Below, one piece after another: positions 34,602 to 45,771 of a DNA stretch of 64,000 bases. Source of the DNA: Site-B1 sp963722665 (GTDB lineage Bacteria > Bacteroidota > Bacteroidia > Flavobacteriales > Flavobacteriaceae). A program made the position numbers and the translations under genes. The stretch is taken from the NCBI GenBank assembly GCA_963722665.1, contig CAVRNW010000032.1, forward strand, positions 1 through 64,000, written 5' to 3'. Numbering within the stretch: position 1 is the first letter of the stretch; each line of letters starts with the position of its first letter. Below the pieces are notes generated by a model. The model had not been told where the DNA came from, searched no databases, and saw only the letters and a program-made list of their open reading frames with translations.

Positions 34602-36340
34602 ATGAAAAGATTCATTCTCCTTTTTGTAATTCTTATTTTTTCCTGTAATTCTGATAAGAATCAATCACCAATAAATTTTATTACTGTTTTTGAAACGTCT
34701 AAGGGAACAGAAACAGCGTCTTACCATCAAACCATTCAGTATTATAAAGATCTAGCTGATTTTTATACGGAAATATCCATTCAGGAAATTGGTGAAACCG
34801 ATTCCGGTAAACCATTACATATTGTCACTTTAAATCCGGAAAGCGAATTCGATTTTGATGACATCAGAAAAAACAAAAGGATCATATTGATCAACAATGG
34901 AATTCATCCTGGAGAGTCAGATGGTATTGATGCAACAATGATGCTTTTCAGAGATATTGTACAAGGAAAGATTGAATCTCCAAAAAACACAGTTTTAGTT
35001 ACTATTCCAATCTACAATGTTGGAGGTAGTTTAAATCGGAATTCAACCACCAGAACCAATCAAAATGGACCAAAAGAATATGGATTTAGAGGCAATGCAA
35101 GAAACTATGACCTTAACAGAGATTTTATAAAATGTGATACTAAAAATGCCAGACCTTTGCCAAGATCTTTCATTTGGTGCAGCCGGATGTATTTATTGAT
35201 AATCATGTTAGTAATGGAGCCGATTATCAATATACAATTACACATTTATTTACCCAACATAACAAATTAGGTGGGAAACTAGGCGAATTTGTACATAAAA
35301 CGATGCAACCAAACATAGAAGAGAAGATGAGTGCAAAAGGCTTGGACATTACACCTTATGTCAATGTTTTTAACGACGTCCCGGAAAAAGGATTCAGCCA
35401 ATATTTAGATTCTCCAAGGTATTCCACCGGTTACACAACTTTGTTCAACACATTAGGAATGATGGTCGAAACTCATATGCTAAAACCTTACAAACAGAGA
35501 GTTGAAGCTACTTACGAGATCATGAAAAGCTTGATGGAATTTACAGAAGAACATCATGAAACCATTGCAGAAATAAGAAAAGATTCCTGGAAATATTACA
35601 AACAGCAAGAAAGTTATCCCTTGAACTGGGAAGTAGATACAACTAAATATACCATCCTCAATTTTAAAGGCTATGAAGGTGTATTTACAAAAAGCGACCT
35701 TACTGGAGCAATGCGTTTAAAATATGACCGAACAAAACCATTCACAAAAGAAGTTGTTTATCAAAATTATTTTAAACCGTCGACAAATGTCTCTATTCCC
35801 GAAGCATATGTTATTCCTCAAGGTTGGTGGAATGTAATTGAATTACTTAAGATCAATAATATAGAAATGACCAATTTGGACAAAGACTCCACAATGACTG
35901 CAGAATCATATAAAATTGCCGATTACAAGACCAGAACAGGAGCTTATGAAGGTCATTATCCTCACTATAACACAACAGTTTCCACAGAGATCAATTCGAT
36001 AAATTTTGTTAAAGGTGATTTTATTATTTACACGGATCAACCCGGAATTAGATATTTAATGGAAACATTGGAACCTAAGGCACCGGACTCCTTCTTTAAC
36101 TGGAATTTCTTTGATACCATATTGCAACGGAAAGAGTATTTTTCGCCATATGTCTGGGAAGATAAGGCTAAACTAATGCTTGTACAAAATCCGAAATTAC
36201 AAATCGAATTCAACCTCAAAAAAACATATGATCAAGACTTTGCCGACAATTGGTACGCTCAATTAAATTGGTTACATCAAAAAAGTGAGCATTACGAAAA
36301 ATCCTATTTACAATATCCCGTTTACAGAATACTTAAATAA
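34602..36340 (+). pseudogene. M14-family zinc carboxypeptidase lipoprotein, frameshifted
   Basis: The start MKRFILLFVILIFSC gives a lipoprotein signal (Cys at residue 15). The M14 domain shows GIHPGESDGID (zinc His and Glu), RNYDLNRDF, and after the break VQPDVFIDNHVSNGADYQY with the third zinc His. A missing A near 35151 (AGACC for AGAACC) shifts the frame; repair gives NARTFAKIFHLVQPDVF and 579 residues. The C-terminal third is an unassigned domain. Probably cell-surface or periplasmic peptide trimming. Confidence 0.82.
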
Positions 36341-36341
36341 C

Positions 36342-36374
36342 AAAAAAAAGACTGCCAATGCTGGCAGCCTTTTC
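36342..36374. terminator. Bidirectional terminator between peptidase and repeat-protein genes
   Basis: CTGCCA (36352-36357) pairs with TGGCAG (36362-36367) around ATGC, with eight A on the left (T tract for the minus strand) and CCTTTTC on the right. It separates two convergent genes. Confidence 0.75.
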
Positions 36375-36396
36375 AACTAACTAACAATCTAACAAT

Positions 36397-39300
36397 CTAC
36401 TTACTAACCTGAATCTTTTTAACAAAGTTTCTATAGTCAGATGTAAAACTTATCAAATATGTTCCACTTGACAACCTACCTGTTTCTATTGTATTACCAA
36501 GTCTAGTAATCTCATTTACTGAACCAGATTGAATTAATCTTCCGCCCAGATCAGAGATAGTATAGGACATAGTTTCATCATCAAATAATTTTATATCTAT
36601 ATTCAAAATATCATTGACAGGATTTGGATATAATCTAGGTTCGTTATCTTTTAAAATAGACCTTTCAAATGCTTTATAGTTTTCAAACTGACTGATATAG
36701 CCTTCTACTTCAGCTGATGGATCTCCTCCTCTAGCATTATATGATGAATAATTAAACCAATTGCAAATCCAAGACGGTAACACTAAAAAAACAGCTCCTT
36801 GAACATCTAGAGAAGCACAAATATCCCCACCTCCTTGCTGTAGTAAACCATTCACATCAAATCCAGTAGTTTGTCCTATTTGAACAATTCCAAGATCCAA
36901 AGTTTCAGGATTATAAACTAAAGAGTGAATTCTATAAAATCCTACATGATCAACATCAAATTCTGGTGATGCTGATACTTCCAATATTTTAAGATTAAAC
37001 GCATTTGTTAATACAAACAATTGCTGATATCCATCTGGAATTACGGGAGCGTAATTTTCATATGCACTTATTATGGATGATCCGCCACTTAAACAACTAA
37101 TTAAATTATTTGATCTCAAAGTTCCCGCATATGCCTCACAGGCTTCGTCTTCTACCATTATTGGTGCTCCTGCTACATCCAAGGATGCACAGATCGATCC
37201 GCCACCTTCTGTGATCAATCCAAATACATCAACTCCTGTGGTTTCTCCAATCTCTACAATTCCTAAATCCAAAGTATTCGGATTGTAAACCAAGGTATGG
37301 ATCGTATAATTACCAGCTTCTGTTACTGGAAAACTTGGCTCTGCTCCTGCATTGACGATAACAAGATCACTGCCTTGTGTCAATACATAGATTGAACTGT
37401 ATCCATCCGGAATGTGAATATCTCCATTCGGTGTCGCTGAGATCGTTGCTGATCCATCTATTAAACTTACCGGTGTTGCATCGGCTGTTAAGGTCCCTGC
37501 ATCAGGATTCTCTACTGTTATTGGTGCGCCTGCTACATCTAGGGATGCGCAGATACTTCCGCCTCCATCTATCAATAATCCATAAACGTCAACTCCTGTG
37601 GTTACTCCTAACTCTACAATACCAAGATCTAATGTATCCGGATTGTAAACCAAAGTATGAATCGTATAATTTCCTTCTTCTGTCACTGGAAAACTTGGCT
37701 CTGCTCCTGCATTAACGATAACTAAATCGCTTCCTTGTGTCAATACATATACTGTGCTGTATCCATCTGGTACATTGCTGTTACCATCCGGTGTCGCTGA
37801 GATCATTGTTGATCCCTCTTCATAACACACCGTAGACATATCTGCTGTTATTGTGCCTGCATCGGCTTCACATGCTTCTACCATTATTGGTGCGCCTGCT
37901 ACATCCAAGGATGCACAGATCGATCCGCCACCTTCTGTGATCAATCCAAATACATCAACTCCTGTGGTTTGTCCTATCTCTACAATACCTAGATCCAAAG
38001 TATCCGGATTGTAAACCAAAGTATGGATCGTATAATTACCAGCTTCTGTTACTGGAAAACTTGGCTCTGCTCCTGCATTAACGATAACAAGATCACTGCC
38101 TTGTGTCAATACATAGATTGAACTGTATCCATCCGGAATGTGAATATCTCCATTCGGTGTCGCTGAGATCGTCGCTGATCCATCTATCAAACTTACCGGT
38201 GTTGCATCTGCTGTTAAGGTCCCTGCATCAGGATTCTCTACTGTTATTGGTGCGCCTGCTACATCTAGTGATGCGCAGATGCTTCCGCCTCCATCTATCA
38301 GTAATCCATAAACGTCAACTCCTGTGGTTTGTCCTAGCTCTACAATACCAAGATCTAAAGTATCCGGATTGTAAACCAAAGTATGAATAGTATAATTTCC
38401 TTCTTCTGTCACTGGAAAACTTGGCTCTGCTCCTGCATTAACGATAACTAAATCGCTTCCTTGTGTCAATACATATACTGTGCTGTATCCATCTGGTACA
38501 TTGCTGTTCTCATCCGGTGTCGCTGAGATCATTGTTGATCCCTCTTCATAACACACCGTAGACATATCTGCTGTTATTGTGCCTGCATCGGCTTCACATG
38601 CTTCTACCATTATTGGTGCGCCTGCTACATCCAAGGATGCACAGATCGATCCGCCGCCTTCTGTGATCAATCCAAATACATCAACTCCTGTGGTTTGTCC
38701 AATCTCTACAATTCCTAAATCTAAAGTATTCGGATTGTAAACTAAAGTATGGATGGTATAACTACCAGCTTCTGTTACCGGAAAACTTGGCTCTGCTCCT
38801 GCATTAACGATAACAAGATCACTGCCTTGTGTCAATACATAGATTGAACTGTATCCATCCGGAATGTGAATATCTCCATTCGGTGTCGCTGAGATCGTTG
38901 CTGATCCTTCTATTAAACTTACCGGTGTTGCATCTGCTGTTAAGGTCCCTGAATCAGGATTCTCTACTGTTATTGGTGCGCCTGCTACATCTAGTGATGC
39001 GCAGATGCTTCCGCCTCCATCTATCAGTAATCCATAAACGTCAACCCCTGTGGTTTGTCCTAGCTCTACAATACCAAGATCTAAAGTATCCGGATTGTAA
39101 ACCAAAGTATGAATAGTATAATTTCCTTCTTCTGTCACTGGAAAACTTGGCTCTGCTCCTGCATTAACGATAACTAAATCGCTTCCTTGTGTCAATACAT
39201 ATACTGTGCTGTATCCATCTGGTACATTGCTGTTCTCATCCGGTGTCGCTGAGATCATTGTTGATCCCTCTTCATAACACACCGTAGACATATCTGCTGT

Positions 39301-40664
39301 TATTGTGCCTGCATCGGCTTCACATGCTTCTACCATTATTGGTGCGCCTGTTACATCCAAGGATGCACAGATCGATCCGCCGCCTTCTGTGATCAATCCA
39401 AATACATCAACTCCTGTGGTTTGTCCAATCTCTACAATTCCTAAATCTAAAGTATTCGGATTGTAAACTAAAGTATGGATGGTATAACTACCAGCTTCTG
39501 TTACCGGAAAACTTGGCTCTGCTCCTGCATTAACGATAACAAGATCACTGCCTTGTGTCAATACATAGATTGAACTGTATCCATCCGGAATGTGAATATC
39601 TCCATTCGGTGTCGCTGAGATCGTTGCTGATCCTTCTATTAAACTTACCGGTGTTGCATCGGCTGTTAAGGTGCCACTAAAAGCTGAACATTGATTTGTT
39701 AAATTAATTGTAAAAGTTTCCTGATCACAAGCCGAACCCAAAGCAAACTTATATTTATACAATTTTACTTTAACACTATAATTCCCTTCTCCCAAATTCC
39801 ATGCATTATTACCTGCGGGAAAGGTGTAAGGTTCAAAATTTTCAACAATGGAATATTGCTGATTAGTGTCTAAGTTTTTAACAACATAACGGACACTTCG
39901 GACATTGCCACTATAAGCTACATTAATGTAGTTCCAAAGTTTACAACTCCTAAATCCAAAAAGTTTGAACTGTCTGAATTTCCATCATATACCAATGTGT
40001 GGATCGTATATAAGCCTGCTGTTTCTACTGTGAAACTCGGTGAGTCTGCATTGACCTGCTCGATCACTAAATCATCTCCCGATGTCAATACATAGATTGT
40101 ACTATATCCTGTTGGTACATTGATATCTCCATTTGGCGTCGCTGATATCATTACTCCCGGAGACTCTAATGATACACTAGTCTGATCCGCTGTCAATGTG
40201 CCTGCATCTGCTGTACATTCGTTTGTTAGTGTTATGGTTAGGTTTTGAATATCACAAGCAGAACCCAATCCGTAATTGTATTTATATATTCTTACTTTGA
40301 TACGAAACGTACCTTCACCTAAATTCCAGGCACTATTTCCTGCCGGAAAAGTATAGGGTTCATAATTTTCAACAATAGAATATTGTTGATTCGTTTCCAG
40401 ATTCTTAACTGTGTATCGAACGCTTTGAATGTTTCCGGAAACATTTGTGTTAAGGTAAAAATCATTTGGAAGGTCCCCTAAGTTATAATTTTCTCCGTCA
40501 CTAATAATCTGGGATGAATCACCATTAGTAAATTCAATATTTTCAATCTCACCACAATTATTTTCAGCCGCAACAGCCTGATTATGGTTAAATGAAATAA
40601 AGGTTAATAATAAAAAGATTTGGAAGGGGCTTTTCAAATAATGGAGTAATTTTTCTTTCATCAC
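36397..40664 (-). pseudogene. T9SS-exported repeat protein, disrupted near its N-terminus
   Basis: Two frames (39918-40664 and a long frame running from about 39930 down to 36397) together give a giant secreted protein. It has a signal peptide (cleavage near AVAA), an N-terminal domain (SVRYTVKNLETNQQYSIVEN, PAGNSAWNLGEG), then about 120-residue repeats with ADATPVSLIEGSATISATP, GYSSIYVLTQGSDLVIV, YTIHTLVYNP and GGGSICASLDV, and a C-terminal T9SS sorting domain (YPNPVNDILNIDI). At about 39930 the first repeat breaks off after VNFGTT and the sequence resumes, out of frame, in the middle of a second copy of the N-terminal domain (GNVRSVRYVVKNLDTNQQYS), suggesting a deletion fusing two tandem paralogues, or an assembly collapse. 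Function unknown, probably surface adhesion. Confidence 0.72.
37137..39680 (-). repeat. Near-identical 726-bp tandem repeat array (A-B pairs)
   Basis: Each 726-bp period encodes two related units of about 121 residues, A (SLIEGSATISATPNGDIHIP) and B (VCYEEGSTMISATPDENSNV). Identical phrases recur at 37377, 38103, 38829 and 39555, that is every 726 bases: four A and three B units, followed by one divergent unit. Adjacent pairs are nearly identical in DNA, indicating recent duplication or gene conversion. Confidence 0.9.
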
Positions 40665-40802
40665 TTTTTAATTTATGTTTAATTAATATTGATTAAACTT
40701 AAACAAAAAGTTGTTATATTACAGGTTAAAGCCTATTATTAACTAAAATTTAACATTAAATGGGATTATAATGGATGTTTCTTGAGCTAGTCTTTAAAAA
40801 AA

Positions 40803-41384
40803 TCAAACCAGTAATTTTATATTCGCATAAGAATTATTCATGGCAACATCTATTTGTTTAGTTGAGAGCCATTCTGCCTTAGTAATACCTTCCTTTGCCT
40901 GAGGAATGAGTTCTCCTTTAAAACTGGTCTTCATTTCAAACCAATAGGTCACTTTTATCTTATGTTGACCGTTACGTTTGAAAATATGGTAAGTCATTTC
41001 CAGTGGTTTTGTTATAGATAAACCAGTAACACCTGTTTCTTCCTCAACTTCTCTCAAGGCTGTTTGATCAATAGTTTCCCTTTTCTCAGCTCCTCCTTTT
41101 GGTAGATCCCATTTATCATTTCTATAAATAAATAATACCTCACCATTTTCATTATATACCTTTCCTCCTCCTGCAACAACATTAGGGAGTAACTTTAAAA
41201 AGTTCTTTATTAATTTGTTCTCGTCCTTATCTATCAATCTGGCCGATTCTAAATTAGTACCTTTTAAATCCTTTATAACCTTGCCAATATGAACTGTTCT
41301 TAATAGGTAATTTTTAAAGTTAGTTTCCTTTTCAACTTTACTGGTTAAAATGATTGGCTTGTTATTAACAAAAACTTTATACAT
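40803..41384 (-). CDS. NUDIX hydrolase
   Basis: A 193-residue protein with a C-terminal NUDIX domain (about 65-193). The NUDIX box is GGAEKRETIDQTALREVEEE followed by TGV, with all the metal-binding Glu residues in place, and WDLPKG precedes it. The N-terminal 60 residues are a small domain (KVFVNNKPIILTSK) typical of a flavobacterial subgroup. Substrate is unknown; DPnA or nucleotide clean-up is possible. Divergent from pyrE. Confidence 0.88.
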   Translation of the reverse strand: MYKVFVNNKPIILTSKVEKETNFKNYLLRTVHIGKVIKDLKGTNLESARLIDKDENKLIKNFLKLLPNVVAGGGKVYNENGEVLFIYRNDKWDLPKGGAEKRETIDQTALREVEEETGVTGLSITKPLEMTYHIFKRNGQHKIKVTYWFEMKTSFKGELIPQAKEGITKAEWLSTKQIDVAMNNSYANIKLLV

Positions 41385-41477
41385 TATCTAAATTTTCCTG
41401 GGCTAAAATATTAATTTTTGTTTATAATATGCGTACTTTAAAAACTTATTAAATTTAAATTTATGTAATTTAGTCGG

Positions 41478-42122
41478 ATGATCTTAAATAAAGAAACAGC
41501 CAAGAAAACTGCAGAATTATTATTGCAGATAAATGCTATAAAATTACAGCCAAAGGAGCCGTTTACATGGGTCTCTGGATGGAAATCACCTATTTATTGT
41601 GATAACAGAATTGTTTTATCCTATCCCATAATAAGAAATTATATTCGTGAACAAATAGGCAAATTCATTGAAAAGGAATACGGTAAACCCGATATTATAG
41701 CGGGTGTGGCAACAGGAGCAATAGGTATTGGCATTTTAGTAGCTGAATATTTGGGTTTGCCTTTTATTTATGTCCGTCCGGAAGCGAAACAACATGGTCG
41801 CCAAAACCAGATTGAAGGTTTTTTTGAAAAAGGTCAAAATGTAGTTGTGGTTGAAGATTTAATCAGTACGGGAAAAAGCAGCTTGAATGCAGTAAATGCA
41901 TTGAAAGAGCAAAATTTAAATGTTAAAGGCATGGTTGCTATTTTTACATATGGTTTCAAAACATCAGAAGAAAATTTTAAAAAAAATGAGGTTACTTTAC
42001 ATACCTTAAGTAATTTCTCAATTTTGTTAGAGCAAGCTCTGGAAACCAATTATATTTCTAAAAATGAATTACTGGTGCTCTCAAATTGGAATGAAAATCC
42101 ATCAAAATGGCACGTTAATTGA
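41478..42122 (+). CDS. pyrE: Orotate phosphoribosyltransferase
   Basis: PyrE converts orotate and PRPP to OMP in pyrimidine synthesis. The 214-residue protein shows FTWVSGWKSPIYCDNR, IAGVATGAIGIGILVAEYLG, YVRPEAKQHGRQNQIEG and the PRPP loop VVVVEDLISTGKSSLNAV. It leads a short set with the SRPBCC gene. Confidence 0.93.
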   Translation: MILNKETAKKTAELLLQINAIKLQPKEPFTWVSGWKSPIYCDNRIVLSYPIIRNYIREQIGKFIEKEYGKPDIIAGVATGAIGIGILVAEYLGLPFIYVRPEAKQHGRQNQIEGFFEKGQNVVVVEDLISTGKSSLNAVNALKEQNLNVKGMVAIFTYGFKTSEENFKKNEVTLHTLSNFSILLEQALETNYISKNELLVLSNWNENPSKWHVN

Positions 42123-42146
42123 AATCTAATTCTAAAAGATAAATAA

Positions 42147-42542
42147 ATGAACCTGGAATCTCCTAAAGTGACTGTTGAAAAGTCACAGCAAGAATTATTT
42201 GATTTTTTGAGCGATGTTAAAAATTTTGAATCGCTTATGCCGGAAAACATAAGTAAATTTGAAGTTATAGATGACGAAAAATTTCTGTTTGCCCTAAAAG
42301 GCATGCCTGAAATTATTCTGAAAAAGAAAGAAGTTGAAGCTCCAAATAAAATTGTTCTGGGTGCTGCCGGTGGAAAATTAGATTTTTCATTGATAGGAAA
42401 TATTGTTGAATTAGAGGATAACAAATGTGAGGTTCAATTATCGTTCAATGGCGATTTCAATCCAATGATGGCTATGATGATCAAAGGTCCTATTAGCAAA
42501 TTTATAGAAACGCTAGCCGTAAATATGCCAAAATCTGTTTAA
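42147..42542 (+). CDS. SRPBCC-family (START-like) protein
   Basis: A 131-residue single-domain protein with the helix-grip pattern: VEKSQQELFDFLSDVKNFE at the start, a central beta-rich part, and a final amphipathic helix MMAMMIKGPISKFIETLAVN. The fold binds hydrophobic ligands; the function of this orthologous group, commonly found next to pyrE in Flavobacteria, is unknown. It overlaps the convergent birA end by four bases. Confidence 0.8.
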   Translation: MNLESPKVTVEKSQQELFDFLSDVKNFESLMPENISKFEVIDDEKFLFALKGMPEIILKKKEVEAPNKIVLGAAGGKLDFSLIGNIVELEDNKCEVQLSFNGDFNPMMAMMIKGPISKFIETLAVNMPKSV

Positions 42543-43270
42543 TACAAAAGTACGGCCTGTTTAAGATCAAATTCCTTTAATATATTATTTTCCAACAGTA
42601 TATTGAGTTTCCCTGAATCAGTAATTCCAATAATAATTCCGGAAAACAACTTACCCTTTTTATCTTGAAAAGTGGCCGGTTTATTCATCATGTATAGTCC
42701 ATCCTCATATTTTTGCTTTATTAGCCTCAACTCGCCTTTTTCATAACGATCAAAGTTCAATTTAATCTCATTTAAAATATAAATAAGAAGTTCATCCAGG
42801 TTGTAATTTTTACCGGTAACAGATTTTAGTGAGGAAGCCTTTGGCAAGTCATTAAATTGAATTTGGTTTACATTCAATCCAATACCAATGATACAAGATC
42901 TCAATTTGTTGTTTTTTACAACATTCTCTATCAATATCCCGCAAATCTTTTTTTTGTCTGACAAAATGTCGTTCGGCCATTTAATATATAAATCAGGAAT
43001 TCCCATTTTTTTTAAGGCCTCAAATATTGACAATGAAGCGATCATACTTATAAAAAATGAATGTTCAATGTGCAAAGACGTCAAGTCTTTAAATACACTA
43101 AAAGTGAGGTTCTTATTAGCTTCAGACTCCCAAGCAGTGCCCATTTGGCCTCTGCCATCAGTTTGTAGTTCAGTGACAATAACGGTGTAATCATTTAACA
43201 ATTCTTTATTACACTTCTTTCTAAGGTATGTATTAGTAGAATCGGTGGCACTAAGTTTGATTATACGCAT
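42539..43270 (-). CDS. birA: Biotin--[acetyl-CoA-carboxylase] ligase
   Basis: BirA adenylates biotin and attaches it to biotin carboxyl carrier protein. The 243-residue protein lacks the N-terminal DNA-binding domain of the regulatory type and shows LSATDSTNTYLRK, the GRGQMGTAWES biotin-binding motif (GRGRxG-like), IKWPNDIL and CGILIE followed by IGIGLNVNQ. Divergent from rsfS. Confidence 0.92.
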   Translation of the reverse strand: MRIIKLSATDSTNTYLRKKCNKELLNDYTVIVTELQTDGRGQMGTAWESEANKNLTFSVFKDLTSLHIEHSFFISMIASLSIFEALKKMGIPDLYIKWPNDILSDKKKICGILIENVVKNNKLRSCIIGIGLNVNQIQFNDLPKASSLKSVTGKNYNLDELLIYILNEIKLNFDRYEKGELRLIKQKYEDGLYMMNKPATFQDKKGKLFSGIIIGITDSGKLNILLENNILKEFDLKQAVLLY

Positions 43271-43328
43271 ATTGAAGATTTATAACAATCTTAAGAAACT
43301 TTTAAATAATATAGAACTAAAAAAAAAT

Positions 43329-43336
43329 TAACTTTG
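43329..43336 (+). promoter_or_regulatory. Predicted -7 promoter element for rsfS-ftsH
   Basis: TAACTTTG matches TAnnTTTG and lies 20 bases before the rsfS start in the birA-rsfS divergent gap. No clear -33 element was seen. Confidence 0.55.
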
Positions 43337-43356
43337 CACAAAATTAAAAAATTTTA

Positions 43357-43728
43357 ATGACGAAAAACTTATCTACCGCAGACCAACTAATCGCCTCTGT
43401 AATCAATGGAATTGAAGATGTAAAAGGACAAAATATAAGTATTTTAGATTTAAGAGAAATTGAAAATATGGTTTGTGACTATTTTATAATTTGTGATGGT
43501 ACTTCAAATACACAAGTTAACGCAATTGTAAATTCCATTCAAAAAAAAGTTAGCAAAGAATTAAAAGACAAACCCTGGCATGTTGAAGGAAGCAATAATG
43601 CAGAATGGGTATTATTAGATTATGTAAATGTTGTTATCCATGTATTTCAAAAACATGTAAGGGAATATTATAATATTGAAAGCCTTTGGGGAGATGCAAA
43701 AACAACAGAAATAGAAACCAGTTACTAA
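43357..43728 (+). CDS. rsfS: Ribosomal silencing factor RsfS
   Basis: RsfS binds ribosomal protein L14 and blocks subunit joining in starvation. The 123-residue protein has ISILDLREIENMVCDYFIIC, GTSNTQVNAIVNSI, KPWHVEGSNNAEWVLLDY and VVIHVFQKHVREYYNIESLW, all family hallmarks. It is 10 bases before ftsH. Confidence 0.93.
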   Translation: MTKNLSTADQLIASVINGIEDVKGQNISILDLREIENMVCDYFIICDGTSNTQVNAIVNSIQKKVSKELKDKPWHVEGSNNAEWVLLDYVNVVIHVFQKHVREYYNIESLWGDAKTTEIETSY

Positions 43729-43738
43729 AAAAAGATTA

Positions 43739-45655
43739 ATGGCAAACGATAATAAAAAACCGACAAAACCAAAATTCAGTCCATATTGGGTATATGGAAT
43801 CATACTTGCTGTATTTTTAGGAATTCAGCTATTCTCTGGTGGAGGCATGGAAACAGTGAAGACTACTACACCAGCTCAATTTTTACAATACCTTGAGGAA
43901 GGAGATGTGGCTAAAATAGAGATTGTAAATAAGTACGAAGCAAAAGTTTATTTAACCAAAGAAGCTCTTGAAAAAGAAGTTCACAAAAAGACAAAAAACA
44001 CGTCGTTTCTATCATTGACTTCACCTAACTACACATTTGAATTTGGTGATCTACAAAACTTTGAAAACCAAATAAGTACTATTATTGCTAATAATAGTTT
44101 AAATACCATTCTTGATTATAAGACTGAACATAGCATTTGGGCAGAAATACTACCTACTTTAATTTTCTTTGGATTATTTATTGGGGTATGGTTGTTTATT
44201 ATGCGTCGGATGTCTTCTGGTGCAGGCGGAGGAGCTGGTGGGCAAATATTTAATATAGGCAAATCCAAAGCAAAATTATTCGATCAAAATACTCTTGTAA
44301 AGACATCATTTAAGGATGTTGCAGGTCTAGAAGGTGCTAAAGAAGAAGTCCAGGAGATTGTAGACTTCTTGAAGTTCCCTGATAAATATACTTCTCTTGG
44401 TGGTAAAATTCCAAAAGGCGCCCTTTTAATTGGCCCTCCTGGAACAGGTAAAACATTGCTTGCCAGAGCTGTAGCAGGAGAAGCGCAAGTGCCTTTCTTC
44501 TCGTTGTCAGGTTCAGATTTTGTTGAGATGTTTGTAGGTGTTGGAGCTTCCAGAGTACGGGATTTATTCAAACAAGCTAAGGAGAAATCGCCTTCAATCA
44601 TTTTTATTGATGAAATTGATGCGATTGGACGTGCAAGAGGTAAGAATATCATGTCTGGAAGCAATGATGAACGAGAAAACACCCTAAACCAGCTATTGAC
44701 CGAAATGGATGGTTTTGGAACAAACACCAATGTTATTGTTCTAGCAGCTACCAACAGAGCCGATATTTTGGATAAAGCATTAATGCGTGCGGGACGATTT
44801 GACAGACAAATATTTGTTGATCTTCCGGATGTTAGAGAACGAAAAGAGATTTTTGAAGTGCATTTAAAACCTCTTAAAAAATCAGATGAGCTTGATATCG
44901 AATTTTTAGCAAAGCAAACTCCCGGATTCTCTGGAGCTGATATTGCCAATGTTTGTAATGAAGCTGCCTTAATTGCTGCAAGACAAGGAAAAAAAGCAGT
45001 CGACAGACAGGATTTTTTAGATGCTGTAGATAGGATCGTTGGTGGTCTTGAAAAGAAAAATAAAATCGTAACTCCAGAAGAGAAAAAGGCTGTTGCCTAT
45101 CATGAATCTGGTCATGCTACCATAAGCTGGCTTTTGGAGCATGCTGCTCCTTTAGTAAAAGTGACCATTGTTCCAAGAGGAAGGTCTTTAGGTGCCGCAT
45201 GGTACTTGCCGGAAGAGCGATTAATCGTGCATCCTGAACAGATGTTGGATGAAATGTGTGCTGCTTTAGGAGGACGCGCTGCTGAAAAAGTAATATTTAA
45301 CAAAATATCGACTGGAGCTTTAAGTGACCTGGAAAAAGTTACTAAACAAGCCAGAGCCATGGTAACGGTATATGGTTTAAGTGATAAAGTCGGAAATTTA
45401 ACGTATTACGATTCTTCCGGGCAAAACGAATATGGCTTTACAAAACCTTACAGTGAGAAAACATCTGAATTAATTGATAAGGAGATCTCTGATATAATAG
45501 AAAAACAATATCAAAGAGCAATAAAAATCCTCACTGAAAATAAAGATAAATTAACGGAACTTGCCGAGGTATTGCTTGAGAAAGAAGTGATATTCAAAGA
45601 TAATTTGGAAAAAATATTCGGAAAAAGACCTCACGAGAGAGAAATTCTGGAGTAG
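43739..45655 (+). CDS. ftsH: ATP-dependent zinc metalloprotease FtsH
   Basis: FtsH is a membrane-bound AAA+ protease for quality control. The 638-residue protein has two transmembrane spans (about 14-32 and 135-155), an AAA module with Walker A GPPGTGKTLLARAV, Walker B SIIFIDEIDAIG, the second region of homology ATNRADILDKALMRAGRFD, and the zinc site HESGH. Length is usual for the family. The following LUD gene has its own promoter-like element. Confidence 0.95.
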   Translation: MANDNKKPTKPKFSPYWVYGIILAVFLGIQLFSGGGMETVKTTTPAQFLQYLEEGDVAKIEIVNKYEAKVYLTKEALEKEVHKKTKNTSFLSLTSPNYTFEFGDLQNFENQISTIIANNSLNTILDYKTEHSIWAEILPTLIFFGLFIGVWLFIMRRMSSGAGGGAGGQIFNIGKSKAKLFDQNTLVKTSFKDVAGLEGAKEEVQEIVDFLKFPDKYTSLGGKIPKGALLIGPPGTGKTLLARAVAGEAQVPFFSLSGSDFVEMFVGVGASRVRDLFKQAKEKSPSIIFIDEIDAIGRARGKNIMSGSNDERENTLNQLLTEMDGFGTNTNVIVLAATNRADILDKALMRAGRFDRQIFVDLPDVRERKEIFEVHLKPLKKSDELDIEFLAKQTPGFSGADIANVCNEAALIAARQGKKAVDRQDFLDAVDRIVGGLEKKNKIVTPEEKKAVAYHESGHATISWLLEHAAPLVKVTIVPRGRSLGAAWYLPEERLIVHPEQMLDEMCAALGGRAAEKVIFNKISTGALSDLEKVTKQARAMVTVYGLSDKVGNLTYYDSSGQNEYGFTKPYSEKTSELIDKEISDIIEKQYQRAIKILTENKDKLTELAEVLLEKEVIFKDNLEKIFGKRPHEREILE

Positions 45656-45724
45656 TATTGATCATTTTCGGTTTAGTTAAACTTGAAAAAACGCCAATTG
45701 ACATGGGTTTAATCTAAGTTTTTT

Positions 45725-45732
45725 TATCTTTG
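45725..45732 (+). promoter_or_regulatory. Predicted -7 promoter element for the LUD-cdsA-psd genes
   Basis: TATCTTTG matches TAnnTTTG and lies 39 bases before the LUD gene start, in the gap after ftsH. Confidence 0.5.
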
Positions 45733-45771
45733 GTAAAATCAGGTTCCGCTATATAATTATTATAACTTTAA

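Noticed and set aside
37073..39116. Plus-strand frames in the 726-bp repeats, giving leucine- and histidine-rich proteins repeated three times
   Set aside because: They are antisense shadows of the T9SS repeat protein; they repeat only because the DNA repeats, and have no domain or signal.
36397..40664. Regular repeats that might be read as a CRISPR array
   Set aside because: Units are long (726 bp), contiguous without spacers and code for protein domains in frame; no cas genes are present.
44284..44949. A 221-codon antisense frame inside ftsH
   Set aside because: The plus strand here is the AAA domain of FtsH with every motif in place; the antisense frame has no recognisable features.
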